NCBI GenBank assembly: GCA_965153355.1
Contig: OZ231126.1
Coordinates: 82,150,001 to 82,214,000 of the forward strand
DNA: 64,000 nucleotides
Direction of reading: 5' to 3'
Source of the DNA: Flaccisagitta enflata
Taxonomy: Eukaryota > Chaetognatha > Sagittoidea > Aphragmophora
The position numbers and the translations under genes were made by a program. Below, piece after piece: positions 1 to 40,489 of this stretch. Numbering within the stretch: position 1 is the stretch's first letter; each line of letters starts with the position of its first letter. The notes under the pieces are model-generated. The model ran no database searches. It was not told where the DNA came from and worked only from the letters and a program-made list of their open reading frames with translations.

Positions 1-517
1 CCACTTGGTCGCTTGTTATGTCCACTCACTCGCTCCGTAACGCACCTCAAAATATATAACAGAAATATGTGAGATTAAACCCCCAGCCAAACCCGAGCCA
101 ACACCCAACAACCCCAAGCAACCCCAAGCAACCCCGGGGTTGCTCGGGGTTGCTCGGGGTTGCTCGGGGTTTGCTCGAGATTGGCTCAGAATTGTCTCTA
201 GTATATAATTGAAGGATTTCTGTCAACCCCAAGCAAACCCTGGGCAAACCCCGAGCTTGGGTTGCTCGGGGGTTTACTCGGGGTTCAACCCCGAGCGACC
301 CCGAGTAACCCCTGGGGTTTAATCTCACCCCAGATTGCGGGGTGCAACGCTCTGCTTTGTCATGCTTACCTTGCACATTGCACATTCACAGGCTCGCTCA
401 CTCACTTCGCTCACTTCCTCGTGAGAAGGTGAAATGCATAAATATATGTTTGCGCTGTAAACGCAATAAACGGGAAAGAACGCGGTTGTTTTCGTCACTC
501 GAAACACGCTCTTGTAG
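1..517. repeat. Inverted/tandem CCCCGAGCAA repeat cluster, then unassigned sequence
   Basis: From about 80 to 330 the sequence is built of CCCCAAGCAA/CCCCGAGCAA units and their reverse complement (GGGGTTGCTC), so it can fold on itself. One turn of the palindrome lies at about 110-175 and a second set at about 222-320. No coding signal is visible. The remainder to 517 should be intron of the ARMC3-like gene. Confidence 0.6.
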
Positions 518-7175
<6,658 letters not shown>

Positions 7176-7679
7176 TCATATTGGAGATCAAATTTGCCAT
7201 GAAACTTGTTATTATTGATCGCATGATCATATCTGTGATCCAATTTGCGATCAATATTTACTCCAGTCCAGAGATCTTAATAAATGATCAATTTCAACTC
7301 ACTTTATCATACTTCTGACGATATTTGCGATCATTACAAACTGATGAAATCCGTGATAATTGTGATCATATATGTGATCAAAACTGATCATTTTTGACTC
7401 GCTTGATGTAGTCATAGAAGAGAGGAACGTCACATTGGAAATCATCAGAGCTATTAATTACTTTTCTGTATGAATATAATTTTTTCAAACTTTACCGTTT
7501 AAATTGTTTTTCGGATCATTCAATTTTGAATGAAAACAGGCTCAGCAAGAGACGTTGTCATAATCAGGTATATCCGTCCGTCCACCCATACGAATGTCTG
7601 TAATGCCTCTTCCAAAAACGCATATTCAACGCCTAATGACTGAGGCACGGAAAATGTGCCCGTTGTTAGGAGGCCCCCG
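7176..7679 (+). other. ARMC3 3' flank, GATC-dense, with possible polyadenylation signal
   Basis: AATAAA lies at about 7279-7284, about 100 bp after the stop. Between 7173 and 7400 the motifs GTGATCA, TGATCATAT and TGCGATCA recur about a dozen times. No ORF is present. A degenerate GTCCGTCC patch near 7568 is a hairpin-element remnant. Confidence 0.45.
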
Positions 7680-9138
7680 AACAAGGCCAACACCTTTAAG
7701 TCGCGTGCGAGATGATGGTAACTGAATTGACCTGACTCGTTATTGTATCACTTTATTGACTTAATCCAGACTTAAACCAGACTTAAACCAGACTTAAACC
7801 AGACTTAAACCAGACTTAAACCAGACTTAAACCAGACTTAAACCAGACTTAAACCAGACTTAAACCAGACTCAAACCAGACTCAAACCAGACTCAAACCA
7901 GACTCAAACCAGACTCAAACCAGACTCAAGCCAGACTCAAGCCAGACTCAAGCCAGAATCAAAGCAGACTCAAGCCAGACTCAAGCCAGACTCAAACTAG
8001 ACTCAAACTAGACTCAAGCCAGACTAGACTTAAACCAGACCTAAACCAGACCTAAACCAGACTTGAACCAGACTTAAACCAGACTTAAACCAGACTTAAA
8101 CTAGATCTTAACCAAACTTAAACCAGACCTTAATCAAACTTAAATCAGATCTAAACCAGACTTAAAATGAGTAAAATGGAATGACTTATAGTGACTCAGA
8201 ATGACTTATAGTGACTAAGAATGACAAAGAATGACAAAGAATGACTAAAAATGACTTAAAATGATTTAAAATGACTTAAAATGATGTAAAATGACAAAAA
8301 ATGACAAAAACTGCAATCACAAAAAAAGAATGACCTAAATTGACTTAGAATGACTTAGAATGACTTAGAATGACTAAGATTGACTAAAAATGACTTTAAA
8401 TGACTTGAAAAGAAATAAAACGGCGAAAAAATGCTAAACCTTACAGACTTGGACTGACTTATAGTGACTCAGAATGACTTCTAGTGACTCAGAATGACTT
8501 CTTGTGACTCAGAATGACTTCTAGTGACTCAGAATGACTAAGAATGACTTAACTCTTAAGCCAAACTTATACTAGACTAAAACCAGACTTAAATCAGACA
8601 TAAACCAGACCAGAATCAGACATAAACCAGACTTAAACCTGACCTAAACCAGACTTAAACCAGACTTAAACCAGATTTAAACCAGACTTTAACCAGACTT
8701 AACCAGACTCAAACCAGACTTAAAATGACTTAGAATTACTAAGAATGACTTGAAATGAATTGAGCTGACTTGAAATAACTTTAAATGGTGTAAAATGACA
8801 AAAACTTCAAAAGTCAAAAAATGACTTTGAGTGACTAAGAATGACTTAGAATGACTTAAGATGACTTAGGATGACTTAGAATGACTTTGAATGACTTAAA
8901 ATGACTTAAAATGACATAAAACAACAAAAACTTCAAAAGTCAAAAAATGACTTAAAGTGACTTAGAATGACTTAGAATGACTTAGAAGGACTTAGAATGA
9001 CTTAGAATAACTTAAAATGACCTGAAATGACTTATAATAACATAAAGCAACAAAAAAAAGCTAACGAAAGCAAAGTGTGACCGACCGACAGACAGACGGA
9101 CAGAGTGGGTCATAGAGTCGCGTGCACGCGACTAAAAA
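7680..9138 (+). mobile_element. Subfamily A hairpin element inflated by minisatellites
   Basis: It begins AACAAGGCCAACACC, then AGTCGCGTGC, and ends with GACCGACCGACAGACAGACG, TAGAGTCGCGTGCACGCGAC and TAAAAA. Ordinary copies are about 200 bp; here the interior is almost 1.4 kb of 10- and 11-bp tandem repeats. The same start sequence (GGCCAACACCTATAAG) occurs at about 56751 and reversed at about 41101. Confidence 0.75.
7766..9050. repeat. Paired minisatellites: CTTAAACCAGA (11 bp) and AATGACTTAG (10 bp)
   Basis: The 11-bp unit fills 7766-8165 and returns at about 8580-8720. The 10-bp unit fills most of 8166-9050 with AAGA, AAAA and CTAGTG variants. Both lie inside the hairpin element above. 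A related AGTCATTCTA array (reverse complement of the 10-bp unit) sits at 41010-41085 inside another copy. Confidence 0.9.
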
Positions 9139-9831
9139 CTGATTTCTGAACATTAATAACGCTGCCCAACTGCAAGCGACAGATAATTGGTCGTGTATTC
9201 GGGTTTGTTTTCAGATCACGCCTGATTTTCTTAAAAGGATTTTCTTTAATCTGAAAAGAATCTAAAAATAGAAAAAAGTTTGACTTTCATAGAAGTGGTA
9301 TAATGAAGATCTTTTTTTCTGCTTGGTAAAAAAATTCCAAAGCGGCTTATGCAATTAAATGAGTCAGAATGATCTCAGACATGCATTGTTTTTGTGTGGA
9401 TTATGATGATGGCCGCATTGACAAGGATTTTTCAAATGACAGATTTGACAAAATCTCAACTACATGATTTTCAATCGCGCCGACTCAAGTGCTGAAGGTG
9501 ATGTAACGACCTAGCCTTGAAGCGAATCTTTATCATCTGTATTTAGTTTGCCAGTAGTGAATATGGGCCAATAACGTACCGCTAAATGCTAAACTATCAT
9601 TACATTAGTGATTGTTTCTTTATTTAAAACTCAATCATGTGTTGAATAAAGGTGACTTTCAATGATAGGTTTCCATACCCTTAATAACGAACCTGCCGCT
9701 TGTCTGCTCTCTAGTTTTTGTAGCAGAACCAACTTGATGAAGCATGTTTAATGTGCTTTAACTGGATTTTGATGACGGTTGCAATGTCAATGAAGCAAGA
9801 AGGCATCGAGACATTCATTTTGTTAGTTCTC

Positions 9832-9885
<54 letters not shown>

Positions 9886-10303
9886 GTAGTTCTGTTGCAT
9901 GTCGGGCCCGCTGTTTTTCAGTCGGGTCCGCTGAAATTGATGGGAGCGGGCCCAACTGGCCCGCTGAAAGAAATCACTAAGATCAGGGCTGCTGGGGAGT
10001 GATCTGACTTACTGTAAGATTTCAAGTAGAAACACTTTTGGGCATCTGTGCTTTATTTCCAAATAAAAAAGAAGAAATTTTGAATAATGAAGTAAATGCA
10101 GTATTCATGAAAAGACTAGTGGTAAAACTTTGAGTATAAAATCATTTCAAGTCTACAACCGGCAACTCGAATCAGTCGATACAAGTTATTGGAATTTTTT
10201 TGAGTGATCGGTGCTCAATGTTGATTATCAAGAAGTTGAGAAACGTTATATGTCGTTGTATCTCATAGTGTTCTTTTCCTTTTTTTTACAGACCACTTAA
10301 AAC
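9139..10303. other. Intergenic sequence with one (CT)n tract
   Basis: A pure (CT) tract spans about 9832-9882. Otherwise it is A/T-rich sequence without a convincing exon, and I see no signals in it. Confidence 0.5.
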
Positions 10304-10483
10304 AACAAGGATACACGTACACCCCAGTCGCGTGCGGGTGGGCAGGGGCAGTGATGGAGAAAGTGACTAGGACATTTTGGCGGGAGCGGTGAGCTCAAAA
10401 GCTCTTAGACACTGGAAAAGTAAAAGATGACAGACCAACCGACGGACATAGCGGGGTGTAGAGTCGCGTACACGTGACCAAAA
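10304..10483 (+). mobile_element. Subfamily A hairpin element
   Basis: AACAAGGATACACGTACACC start, AGTCGCGTGCGGGTGGGCAG block, GACCAACCGACGGAC repeats, and hairpin AGTCGCGTACACGTGAC followed by CAAAA. Slightly diverged but full-length. Confidence 0.75.
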
Positions 10484-11650
10484 GCTATCTGCATTGTCAA
10501 ATAGGAAAGAGAGGTAACAATACCTAAGATGATCATTTGGGGTAAATCTAAAAATTGAAATGAGATTGTTCGGAATAACGGATCTCAATGGGTGGATAAC
10601 ACAGAAAGACCTCTCACTGAAAAATAAACACCCTTCCTTTTAAAGACAATGATGAAAAATATCAATACCTATTTTTAAGAGCGTGGGTAAAATATTTTGA
10701 ATAACATAATATGAAAAAGTCCACTCGCCTTTCAATGACAATATTGAGCGGTGATTTTGAGATATCCACGAATAGGGTTATCAATGGAAGGTTCCAAGTA
10801 TCACTGGTACAAATTCTAAATCTAAATTTCTGTATATATTATTTCAATTTTCAAAGACTACAGACCCAAATACAATGTAAAATGAAACAGGATAAGAAGG
10901 AACCACTGCCGATACGAAATAAGCTCGACACAGGGCAACAATCACGGACGGTTGGGCAGGGGCAGTATTTGAAAATATGTCACACATGCAAACCAAAGAA
11001 TGACTTGTAAACAACCCCATGAGTCACGGTGCAGAACACCGCCAAATTTGACAAATCATTCTGTTCTATTATGGAATACGCTGCTATGCAGTGATAATAT
11101 AACCAAAACTGAAGTCTTATGCATGCGTCATACTCCCTAAATTAAGTAACAAAAGGTTAACTGATCAATGGTATTGATCTCACATTGGTAAAGTCCTGGC
11201 GTACTCAGAAATTGCATGAGAAACATTAGATGTTGCCACATAAAAAAACGAATCTGGAAAAATTTTTGCATTACTGAGAACATGGCCTGTTTCTCACAAC
11301 TGTTTAGACTGATGCCATGTTTTTCAAAAATGCAAAATTTTGCATTCAGAGACAGATTTGGTTTTTTACGCTAGACATGGTAATGCACAAGGATCCATTT
11401 TTATTAAAAATCCATCAATTTTGCATTCTTTCTTTTCACTTCTCCTAAGTATATTGTGCAGAAAAATGCTTTTCTATGCAAAAAATTGATGATTATCCAT
11501 CAAAAATCCTATTTCTCGATAAAAAATCTATGTGTAGATAAAAAAAATATATTGTTATAAACCATTTCGACTTGTCAAATTGCATATTCGTTTGCACTGT
11601 GACATAACAAGTGACATAACAAGTGACGCGGGGCGGGGGCTTACAACCTC
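10484..11650. other. Intergenic sequence
   Basis: A fragment of the GGGCAGGGGCAGTATTTG block occurs at about 10955, and a foldback-like pair of TGCAAAATTTTGCAT motifs near 11330-11475. Nothing coding is recognised. Confidence 0.4.
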
Positions 11651-11654
11651 CGCT

Positions 11655-11656
<2 letters not shown>

Positions 11657-11732
<76 letters not shown>
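11657..11732. repeat. (CA)n microsatellite
   Basis: About 38 uninterrupted CA units. Confidence 0.97.
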
Positions 11733-11734
<2 letters not shown>

Positions 11735-11796
11735 CAAACACACATACAACCGCGTATACGCACTACCCAACATGAATGTGACCATTGGACGGATAT

Positions 11797-11862
11797 ACAG
11801 ACCTACAGACCGACAGACAGACGGGAAAAACCGTTTATACAGTCGCTAGTCCGCGACTAAAA
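11797..11862 (+). mobile_element. 3' end of a hairpin element (partial)
   Basis: GACCGACAGACAGACGG repeats, then AGTCGCTAGTCCGCGACT and AAAAA. The 5' part is not recognisable. Confidence 0.55.
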
Positions 11863-12059
11863 ATGTAGATATATCCTGACAGACTAATCGACAGACTGAC
11901 GGACAGACACAGCAACCGGAAAACTTTTGGAAATATTTCTTTACATCATTACCAAGCATTACCAAGTGCATGATTATACAGTTCACTAAGATATTTTTTG
12001 TGTTTTGATTCGAACTTCATCGTGACGAGTGACGACCGCTGCTGACCAAGAAGCGGCTT

Positions 12060-12065
12060 TTTATT
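12060..12065 (-). promoter_or_regulatory. Candidate polyadenylation signal of IGSF9-like gene
   Basis: AATAAA on the minus strand, 350 bp past the stop codon, with only a long (CT)n/(CTGT)n tract between. Confidence 0.4.
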
Positions 12066-12137
12066 AGCTGGACATGATTGTAATTGTTTAAATATTGAGA
12101 TTTCCTAAAATCGCTCTGAGAAAGGATGTAATGTAGT

Positions 12138-12310
<173 letters not shown>

Positions 12311-12414
12311 ATAAACAGACAGGAGGATAAAGAACAGTTGCTGCAAATTGAGCTGAAGCTGGTGCTGTGACTGTTGCTGCATGCTGCAGCTGTTGTTTGA
12401 TAAGAGGCTGAAAC

Positions 12415-27942
<15,528 letters not shown>

Positions 27943-27975
27943 TTTGGCAGTTGTTGGCCTAGAGGCCTTGTGCTT

Positions 27976-28135
27976 TTTTTAGTAGCGGACACGCAGTTCT
28001 ATAGGAGGCTTTGTCCGTCCGTCCGTCCGTCCGTCCGTCCGTCCGTCCGTAATGATCGAGTTGAAAAGTGTGAAAACGCGCATTTCCGCCCCTGCCCACT
28101 CGTCCGCAACTGGTGGCCGTGTATCCGGCCTTGTT
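27976..28135 (-). mobile_element. Subfamily C hairpin element just upstream of the IGSF9-like start
   Basis: TTTTTAGTAGCGGACACGCA, GGAGGCTTTGTCC, (CCGT)n, GTCCGCAACTGGTGGCCGTG, ends GTATCCGGCCTTGTT. It begins 33 bp upstream of the receptor's ATG, so it must lie in the 5' UTR, its intron or the promoter. Confidence 0.8.
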
Positions 28136-30116
28136 CTTTTTTTTTTTTTTTGCTAAGTTCAGGCATTCAAATTGTGGAGAAGTGGGAAGCGGCGCTTCTC
28201 GGAGATGTTTGAAATCTCTTTAACATTCTTATATAGAAAGTCCATATGCTTCTCGAAAGCTTAGAAGAGTTTGAACCCCTGGTTTACTGTCATTTGTTTT
28301 CTCAAATTTGTGTAACGATGCCCAAATGGTATCGCTGTTGCTGTTTCCATTTTCATTGACACCCATGAAAGACGTAAGTAACAATCGCGAAAAATATCCT
28401 AGTCTAGAGAATATACGTTGGCTTTTTGAACGTTGCTTTAACAACCCCGGAGCCCATAGAGACGCACGCGCATGCACAAACGTCGACGTCGTCATCATCT
28501 TCGTCGTCATCGGCATTGTCATCGTCATTATCGTCGTCGCAATCGTCGTCGTCGTCGCAATCGTCATCGTCGTACCGTATTCTCTCACACATTCGTTCCA
28601 CGCGCGCCCGAGGCGCCGGATTCTGCTGCATCAGCAACAGTAGCAGCAGCCGTAGCAGGGCAAAAAAAAAAGAGAGAAGAATGGAAAAGGCGTGAACATG
28701 GGGCAGCTGCCTCTAGCGATCGCTTTCATGTTTTTTCTTCTTTTTAATTTTGTGTAGGGAGATTATGTATTCTCATCTGTAAATTGTTTCTAAAACACCA
28801 GCTAGCACTACTTGTATCTTTCCTGCATATGTCTTAGCGACAAAACACTCACTTCGCTCACTTTCCATGGGATGTAGATACCCGTCCCTTCCACAAAGAG
28901 ATGTTTAAACAAGCGTGTAATCACAACAGAATGTCAACAAGCAAAATTTTACGACAAAAGAAAAGACAGATTTCTCTGAACTCTAAACTCCAAACTCATG
29001 AACAAAGAGAGAGACTTAATACACCGTGCTATTTTGTTTTGTTTTTTTTCATATTCGGCGCTGAACTCGAAAAGGGATTATTGATTCACTTCCGCCATAT
29101 TCAGTCTTATCTTAATAAGATTCGTAAAAAAAAAAAAAAAAAAAACTACTGTTACTATTCCTTGCTTCCGCAATCTCATGTGCTACTGATTTTGTTTGCC
29201 ATGCTCTCCCCTTCTTTTTCAGAAAAAAAAAAAAAAAAGATTCGTAAAGCTTTTGTGAACGAGAGAAAATTGATCCAATCCTTCGCTTTCATCCACTCTT
29301 CAATAACTGGGCGGGAAAGACTGGGACGAATCTGCTTCAAGAAAATGATTGGCAACTGTTAAAGGAGATACTTAAACAACACCCTGCATATCATTTCACT
29401 GCATGAACAACGTTTCAAACAAAGATAACCATTTTTACCATTCTACAACCAACTTAGCTAGCTGTTCCATCGTATCTCCAAAATCAAAAGTTTAACACGG
29501 CAAATTTGAAATTTTTCCAAGGCATCGGAGACCATCCATCATGTCGCTCATTAGTCATTACACAAATAAATCAAATGCCAGTCATTTTGTCTATCTGTCT
29601 TCCTATCTTTCGGTCTGCCTATCAGTCGGCCGAAAAAGTTTGTGACAGTTGTGGCTGATTTTTGTTGTTGCTTATGCCTGTCCTTTCTGACTCTTTTTTT
29701 TTCCCACGGATTAGTACGAACAGGTTAAACTAAAAACCATATCATTTCTTTTATTTTTCCACGGATAGTACGAAAAAGTGAAACTAAAAACTATAACATT
29801 TCTTTTATTTTTCAGAGAAAAAAAAAGATAATTCTTTTTTATTCTATTTTAAAAATTAGGTCTTGACCGCCAGTGAGTTTGTGTCGATCAAACCATTTTT
29901 TTCAGAGACTGATCGAAAACAAATTCACATCACCAACCAGAACACACAGTCACAGAGACACAGTGAAAAATAAACTGCGAATCTCCACTTCAAAAGGTCA
30001 GCAGGGCGAAAGTGCTCCAGAAAAAGACAGACGTTGACAGTCGAATCCGACAGTCAGTGGACAGTCAGTAAAATACAAAAAGACACGTGAAAAAAAAACA
30101 TTATACAAACTGTAAT
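28136..30116. other. Intergenic region between divergent IGSF9-like and HP1 genes
   Basis: It contains an imperfect (TCG)n/(TCA)n tract (about 28475-28575), poly-A runs at about 29128 and 29225 flanking a short repeat (GATTCGTAAA twice), and a duplicated ACGGATTAGTACGAACAGG-like segment at about 29705/29761. It presumably includes the HP1 promoter and 5' UTR. No further exon is recognised. Confidence 0.45.
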
Positions 30117-35904
<5,788 letters not shown>

Positions 35905-36311
35905 TGACCCGACTGCAGTTCCCAATCCATCGTCATGTCATAAAAAAAAATTAAAAACAAAAAAAAACAATACAAAACAGAATGATGTCGTGTCTCAAAA
36001 AAGTGGTCCAAAATTATAGGTGCATTATAACTAAGGTACATACTCCTTTTTATGCAATACTAAAATATTCAAAATTCTTTTTTAAAAAATTTGAGAATAA
36101 ATAGTTGAAATAGAATAACCTAAATAGATTTAATTAAAATAGAAATAATTGAGTTCCACCCCCCCTGTTGGGGGGGAGGAAAAATCATAGGGTTTGGAAA
36201 TGGGGAAGGAAATCAAAGGGGGAAAAAGAGAAAAAAAGAAAATTTGGGGAAAATCATAGATTTCAAGAGGAGCAGGGGGGAAAAAATCAAGAGCAACTCA
36301 ATTATAAACAC
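35905..36311 (+). other. HP1 3' UTR/flank
   Basis: Poly-A-rich. A possible AATAAA lies at 36096-36101, about 190 bp past the stop. A G-rich patch (CCCCCCTGTTGGGGGGG) occurs at about 36163-36180. Confidence 0.45.
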
Positions 36312-36662
36312 TACGCGTGTCAGGGTGCCAAAAAAAAACAAAACTGGCTTTCACCCCACCATCATCTTTTTATTTCGCAAAAGTCCTATCAAAGGAGCCG
36401 TCACGGGACTTTCAATTTGATCGGGAACCATCATTAGGGTGTGATTGAAGTTTTTATTGAATTAGCATTGGAATCAATATTTTCATTATGCAAATTTTGC
36501 CTCTGTGTTAGATTTATATGAAAACTTCATGGTCACTCTAACGATGGTTCCCGATCGATTTGAAAATCCCGCGACGGCTCATTTGATGGCATTTAAGCAA
36601 AGGAAACAGAAGATGGCGGGGGAAAGCCAGTTTCAGCCGATTCCGGCACTCTGACATGCGTA
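36312..36662. mobile_element. Foldback/MITE-like element
   Basis: TACGCGTGTCAGGGTGCC pairs with GGCACTCTGACATGCGTA. Inner arms ATCGGGAACCATCATTAG and CTAACGATGGTTCCCGAT. About 350 bp, no ORF. Confidence 0.8.
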
Positions 36663-37470
36663 ATATACACCCCTTATAATAATTCAAATGTGAAAGCAAA
36701 TTTAACAAAATAATTTTAAAGTAAATATAAATCTTTGATTTCAAAAAGGGGAGTGCTTCAGTTCTAACGCATCACAAATTTTGAACTGCCAAAGGTGACA
36801 CGAGCCAATATTCAATAATCCCCAATCACACACCATCTTTCGTGTTTGAACGAATTCATTTACATATGATGTAATCCCATAACACTTACAGAACATTATT
36901 TTGCCTGAATTTGATTTCATCCTTTTTCCTCTCCTTTATGCAGTCAATTCCGTTGTTGTGAATTATGGTTTTTTTTAGAAATTATATTGCATGATTTTTT
37001 TTTCTCTTAATGTCACTATTTTCCCTCTCAATGAAATATGATAAATACCAAGCTGAAATAAACATAAGGATCTATTTGAAAAAAAAGAAACAGGAAGCAA
37101 TATGATTGAATTGAATAGCCATTGTAATATTGATGGAGACTACCAAAATGAGAGACAATCCCTTAAAGCCAGTTTTGATGATTATTTCCCTTCATTTTCG
37201 TTGTGAAATGTTTTAAGTTCACTTTGTCAGTCTTTGAAAAAATGTTCCAGCTGTCATTTATTTTGTCATTAAATTCTTATTATGTTTTTACTGTTTTATC
37301 CACGAAATTTTATTGTATAGTGAGGTATATTCATGTCCCAGTAGGGATGGTTTATCCAGAGGATTTAATGTCCTTAATTAGGTTAGGCTCAAAATTGACT
37401 TTTTTTCTGATGCTCAATTCCAAGTCATTTTCCTATTTGAATTGTAAAGCATTTATGGGAAACAAAAAAG
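36663..37470. other. Intergenic sequence
   Basis: A/T-rich, with no feature I can support. Confidence 0.4.
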
Positions 37471-37742
37471 AACAAGGTCATTAGACCTAAGTCGCGTGTG
37501 TCGGCACTTTCAAAAAAAGGCAGGCAGACAGACAGACAAACATTTTTTTTTTTCAAAAAGACATTTGAAATGGCTGTCTACTCCTCAAAGTATCTCAAAG
37601 TACCTCAAAGTACCTCAAAGTCCCATTCAGAAACGTGAGAAAAGCTTTAAAAAACCTTTAAAACAGTTTTGTGACGGACCAACCGACCGACCGACGGACC
37701 GACCGAAGTGGCTTATAGAGTCGCGTAGCACGCGACTAAAAA
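37471..37742 (+). mobile_element. Subfamily A hairpin element with AAGTACCTC internal repeat
   Basis: AACAAGGTCATTAGACC, AGTCGCGTGTG, four CAAAGTACCT units (about 37585-37622), GACCGACCGACGG, AGTCGCGTAGCACGCGACT, AAAAA. Confidence 0.75.
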
Positions 37743-38215
37743 GCTGGATTAGTAGACCAGAATGCCCATAAGTTCACCAACCATAATTTCCGGGACTTAA
37801 TTGATTCTTTCATTTCCACAAATGCTTTCAAACAAGCTATTTATCGCGGATTTCCTGAACAAATCAACTGATGGGTGAAAGTGAAGTTTCCATGGCTTAT
37901 GAGCAGTGATAGAGAAACTCAACCTCAGAAGCTTTCAAGCTGACCCATGTAAATCTGGCGCAAATCACAAATAAACCCTGAAAAGTGTGATAACAGCAGT
38001 TAGAATATCGGTTGGCAGCTAATCTTATAAGCCAATCCTAATAGCCGTTCCAGTGACCACTGACCAGTAGACATAGATGATATGGACGCAGAAAAGACAT
38101 TATTGTCTGTCAAGATAGGAAGAGCAATCCATGACCTCTTCAAGCCTTCAAGCTTTTAATTTGCCAACTTCAATCTGAATGGTCTGCCATTTTTGCTGAT
38201 AACAATGGCCAAATA
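37743..38215. other. Intergenic sequence
   Basis: No feature recognised. Confidence 0.4.
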
Positions 38216-38394
38216 AACAAGGCCGGATACACGGCCGCCAGTTGCGGACGGGTGGGCAGGGGCGGAAATGCGCGTTTTCCCACTTTTCAACTCGATCACC
38301 TCTACGGACCAACCAACCAACCGACCGACCAACCGACCAACCGACCGACGGACGGACAAAGCCTCTTATAGAGTTGCGTGTCCGCAACTAAAAA
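38216..38394 (+). mobile_element. Subfamily C hairpin element (reference copy)
   Basis: AACAAGGCCGGATACACGGC, CGCCAGTTGCGGACGGGTGG, GCAGGGGCGGAAATGCGCGT, (GACCAACC)n, AAAGCCTCTTATAG, hairpin AGTTGCGTGTCCGCAACT, AAAAA. Confidence 0.85.
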
Positions 38395-38854
38395 CCGGAC
38401 GCTCAGTTTTTCTTGATTGATTGAAAACCCTTCATACTTTTTACTTAAAATCCATGAGCATTTGAAAGAGCTTTGAAAACTCTACAAATCTTGACCAAGC
38501 AAAAGTTATTCGCTTTAGTCCTTTTCAAATGACTTCAGACAATTATCTTTTCCTAATGTTACTGATATTTTTCACTCACGTACAGAAGAAAATCATTCTA
38601 ACGAACACGCTTCTTACGAAATTCAGCCTCTAACGAATATCTTTGAAAGTCCCATCATTCTTTCTGTAGATTCTCTGTTTTAAAAAATCGCGTAAAACGA
38701 ACTGTTACTAACGAAAAATCGCCTGTAACAAAAACTTTTTCAGAGAAAATGGTATTTCTGAGTGATATGTAACGAACTTTTTTTTCATGGAGAGAAAAAA
38801 AAAGAAACAAAGAAAGATAGAAGAAGAGGAAGAGGAAGGAAAAGAGGAAGAATT

Positions 38855-38893
<39 letters not shown>

Positions 38894-38894
38894 C

Positions 38895-38930
<36 letters not shown>

Positions 38931-40398
38931 GAGAAAGAAAGAAAGAAAGAGAGAAAGAAAGAAAGAGAGAAAGAAAGAAAGAGAAAGAAAGAAAGAAAAA
39001 GAGAAAGAAAGAAAGAAAAAGAGAAAAAAGAATGAAAGAAAGGAACAAAGAAAGAAAGAAAAGAAGGCTGTAAAGAAAGAAAAAAAAGTTATCCTAAAGA
39101 GAATTTTCAAACTGTCATCATCTTCAGCTACTGTCATCGTCTTCAACTAAGCACTGTCATTATCCTCAACTACTGTCATCTTCAACTTCTGTCATCATAT
39201 TTAAATATTGTCATCATCTTCAACTACTGTCATCATCTTCAACTTAAAGAAAAAATGTTTCAAAAAAAAATTTTGACAAAATTTTTGGAAGATTTAAAAA
39301 AAAAGTGTTTTTTTTTTTTTTTTTTTTTTTTTTTTGAAATTTTATATATTTTTTTTTTTTTAATTTTTTTATGAAAATTTCTTTTTTAAAAATTTCTTTG
39401 GAATTTTTCTCTTTTGAAATTTTTGTTGTCATTACCATTCATTGTTGTCATCATTTTCCACTGTTGTAATCATTATCAAGATTAGTCATCATTAAAACAA
39501 TATTGAATATTTTTATTCCAAATTGTTGTCTTGTCATGTAACTACTCGAGTTGCGTTTACGCAACGAGAAAGCTTCAAAAATTACAGTCCCCAGTGTTTG
39601 TAACCATCATTAACATGTCAGCCCTGTCCAGTTTGTATCCCAGGATAAAGTCATGACAAATACATAATTCTTCTAATACTTACGGGACGTAAAATACTAC
39701 AGGTTAAATGGGGGGGGGGGATTATGAAATAAGGTGCAGGAAGCTGTGAACTGGATCACTATCCGTTGATCCATTGGTCCAGAAAGTAGCATCTTGTTTA
39801 GTTCAAGTCGGCCCCAGACAAACCGCCACCGCGGAAATATCAGAAAACGTGAACAAAGAAATAGCGATAACATAAGAACAGTGGGGTTTGGATGGCTTGT
39901 TGGCATCCTATCTCCTTCTCAGTCACAGTGTCGGTCCGTTGGTCGGTTTGCCCTTCGCCGACATTTTGCTTTTACCTAGGGTTTACAGTTTTCAACATGT
40001 TTTAAGTTTTGACAGACAGTCGCAATTGAATTTTCTTTCCCTCTTTTTTACACCACTCTAATCATCTTCTTCTTCTTCTTCTTCTTCTTCTTCTTCTTCT
40101 TCTTCTTCTTCTTTAGTTCTGTCCCTCTTTCTCGAGGCTCAAGTCCGAGACAACTTTCTCCTAGCAAAAAAATGAACATCTGTATAGAGAGATTTGAATC
40201 AAAATCGATTTCTCTATTACTATTGTATCATTCTTTACCTTGCAAAATAGTTTTAGCATTTTATATATGATAATGATACTTTAATATATCAAAGCAGGCA
40301 TTTTAGAGGCAATGTCTCTCAATCTACCAGATGCACTAATGCTCAACCATTGCAATTCATTGAGCACATATGTTTGCATATTTAACTTTGTTGTGACA
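38395..40398. other. Intergenic, microsatellite-rich
   Basis: It includes (GAAA)n (38857-39060), an irregular CTGTCATCATCTTCAACTA repeat (39112-39243), an A/T homopolymer patch (39250-39420), a short hairpin GAGTTGCGTTTACGCAAC (39548) and (TTC)n (40064-40112). No coding exon is recognised. Confidence 0.55.
38857..39060. repeat. (GAAA)n microsatellite
   Basis: Around 45 GAAA units with GAGA and AAAA variants. Confidence 0.93.
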
Positions 40399-40485
40399 TT
40401 TTTAGTCGCCTGCACGCGACTCTACACCCCGCTTTGTCCGTCTGTTTGCCTGTTGGTTGGTCTGTCTGTCGGTCTGTCATACTTT
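40399..40485 (-). mobile_element. Hairpin element end (partial, subfamily A)
   Basis: TTTTTAGTCGCCTGCACGCGAC, CTACACCCCGCTTTGTCCG and a GTCTGTTGG-type array; then it is cut off by the family D element. Confidence 0.7.
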
Positions 40486-40489
40486 TCCT

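Noticed and set aside
28901-29362. 153-codon plus ORF upstream of HP1
   Set aside because: Open only because of Lys codons from poly-A runs; no homology seen.
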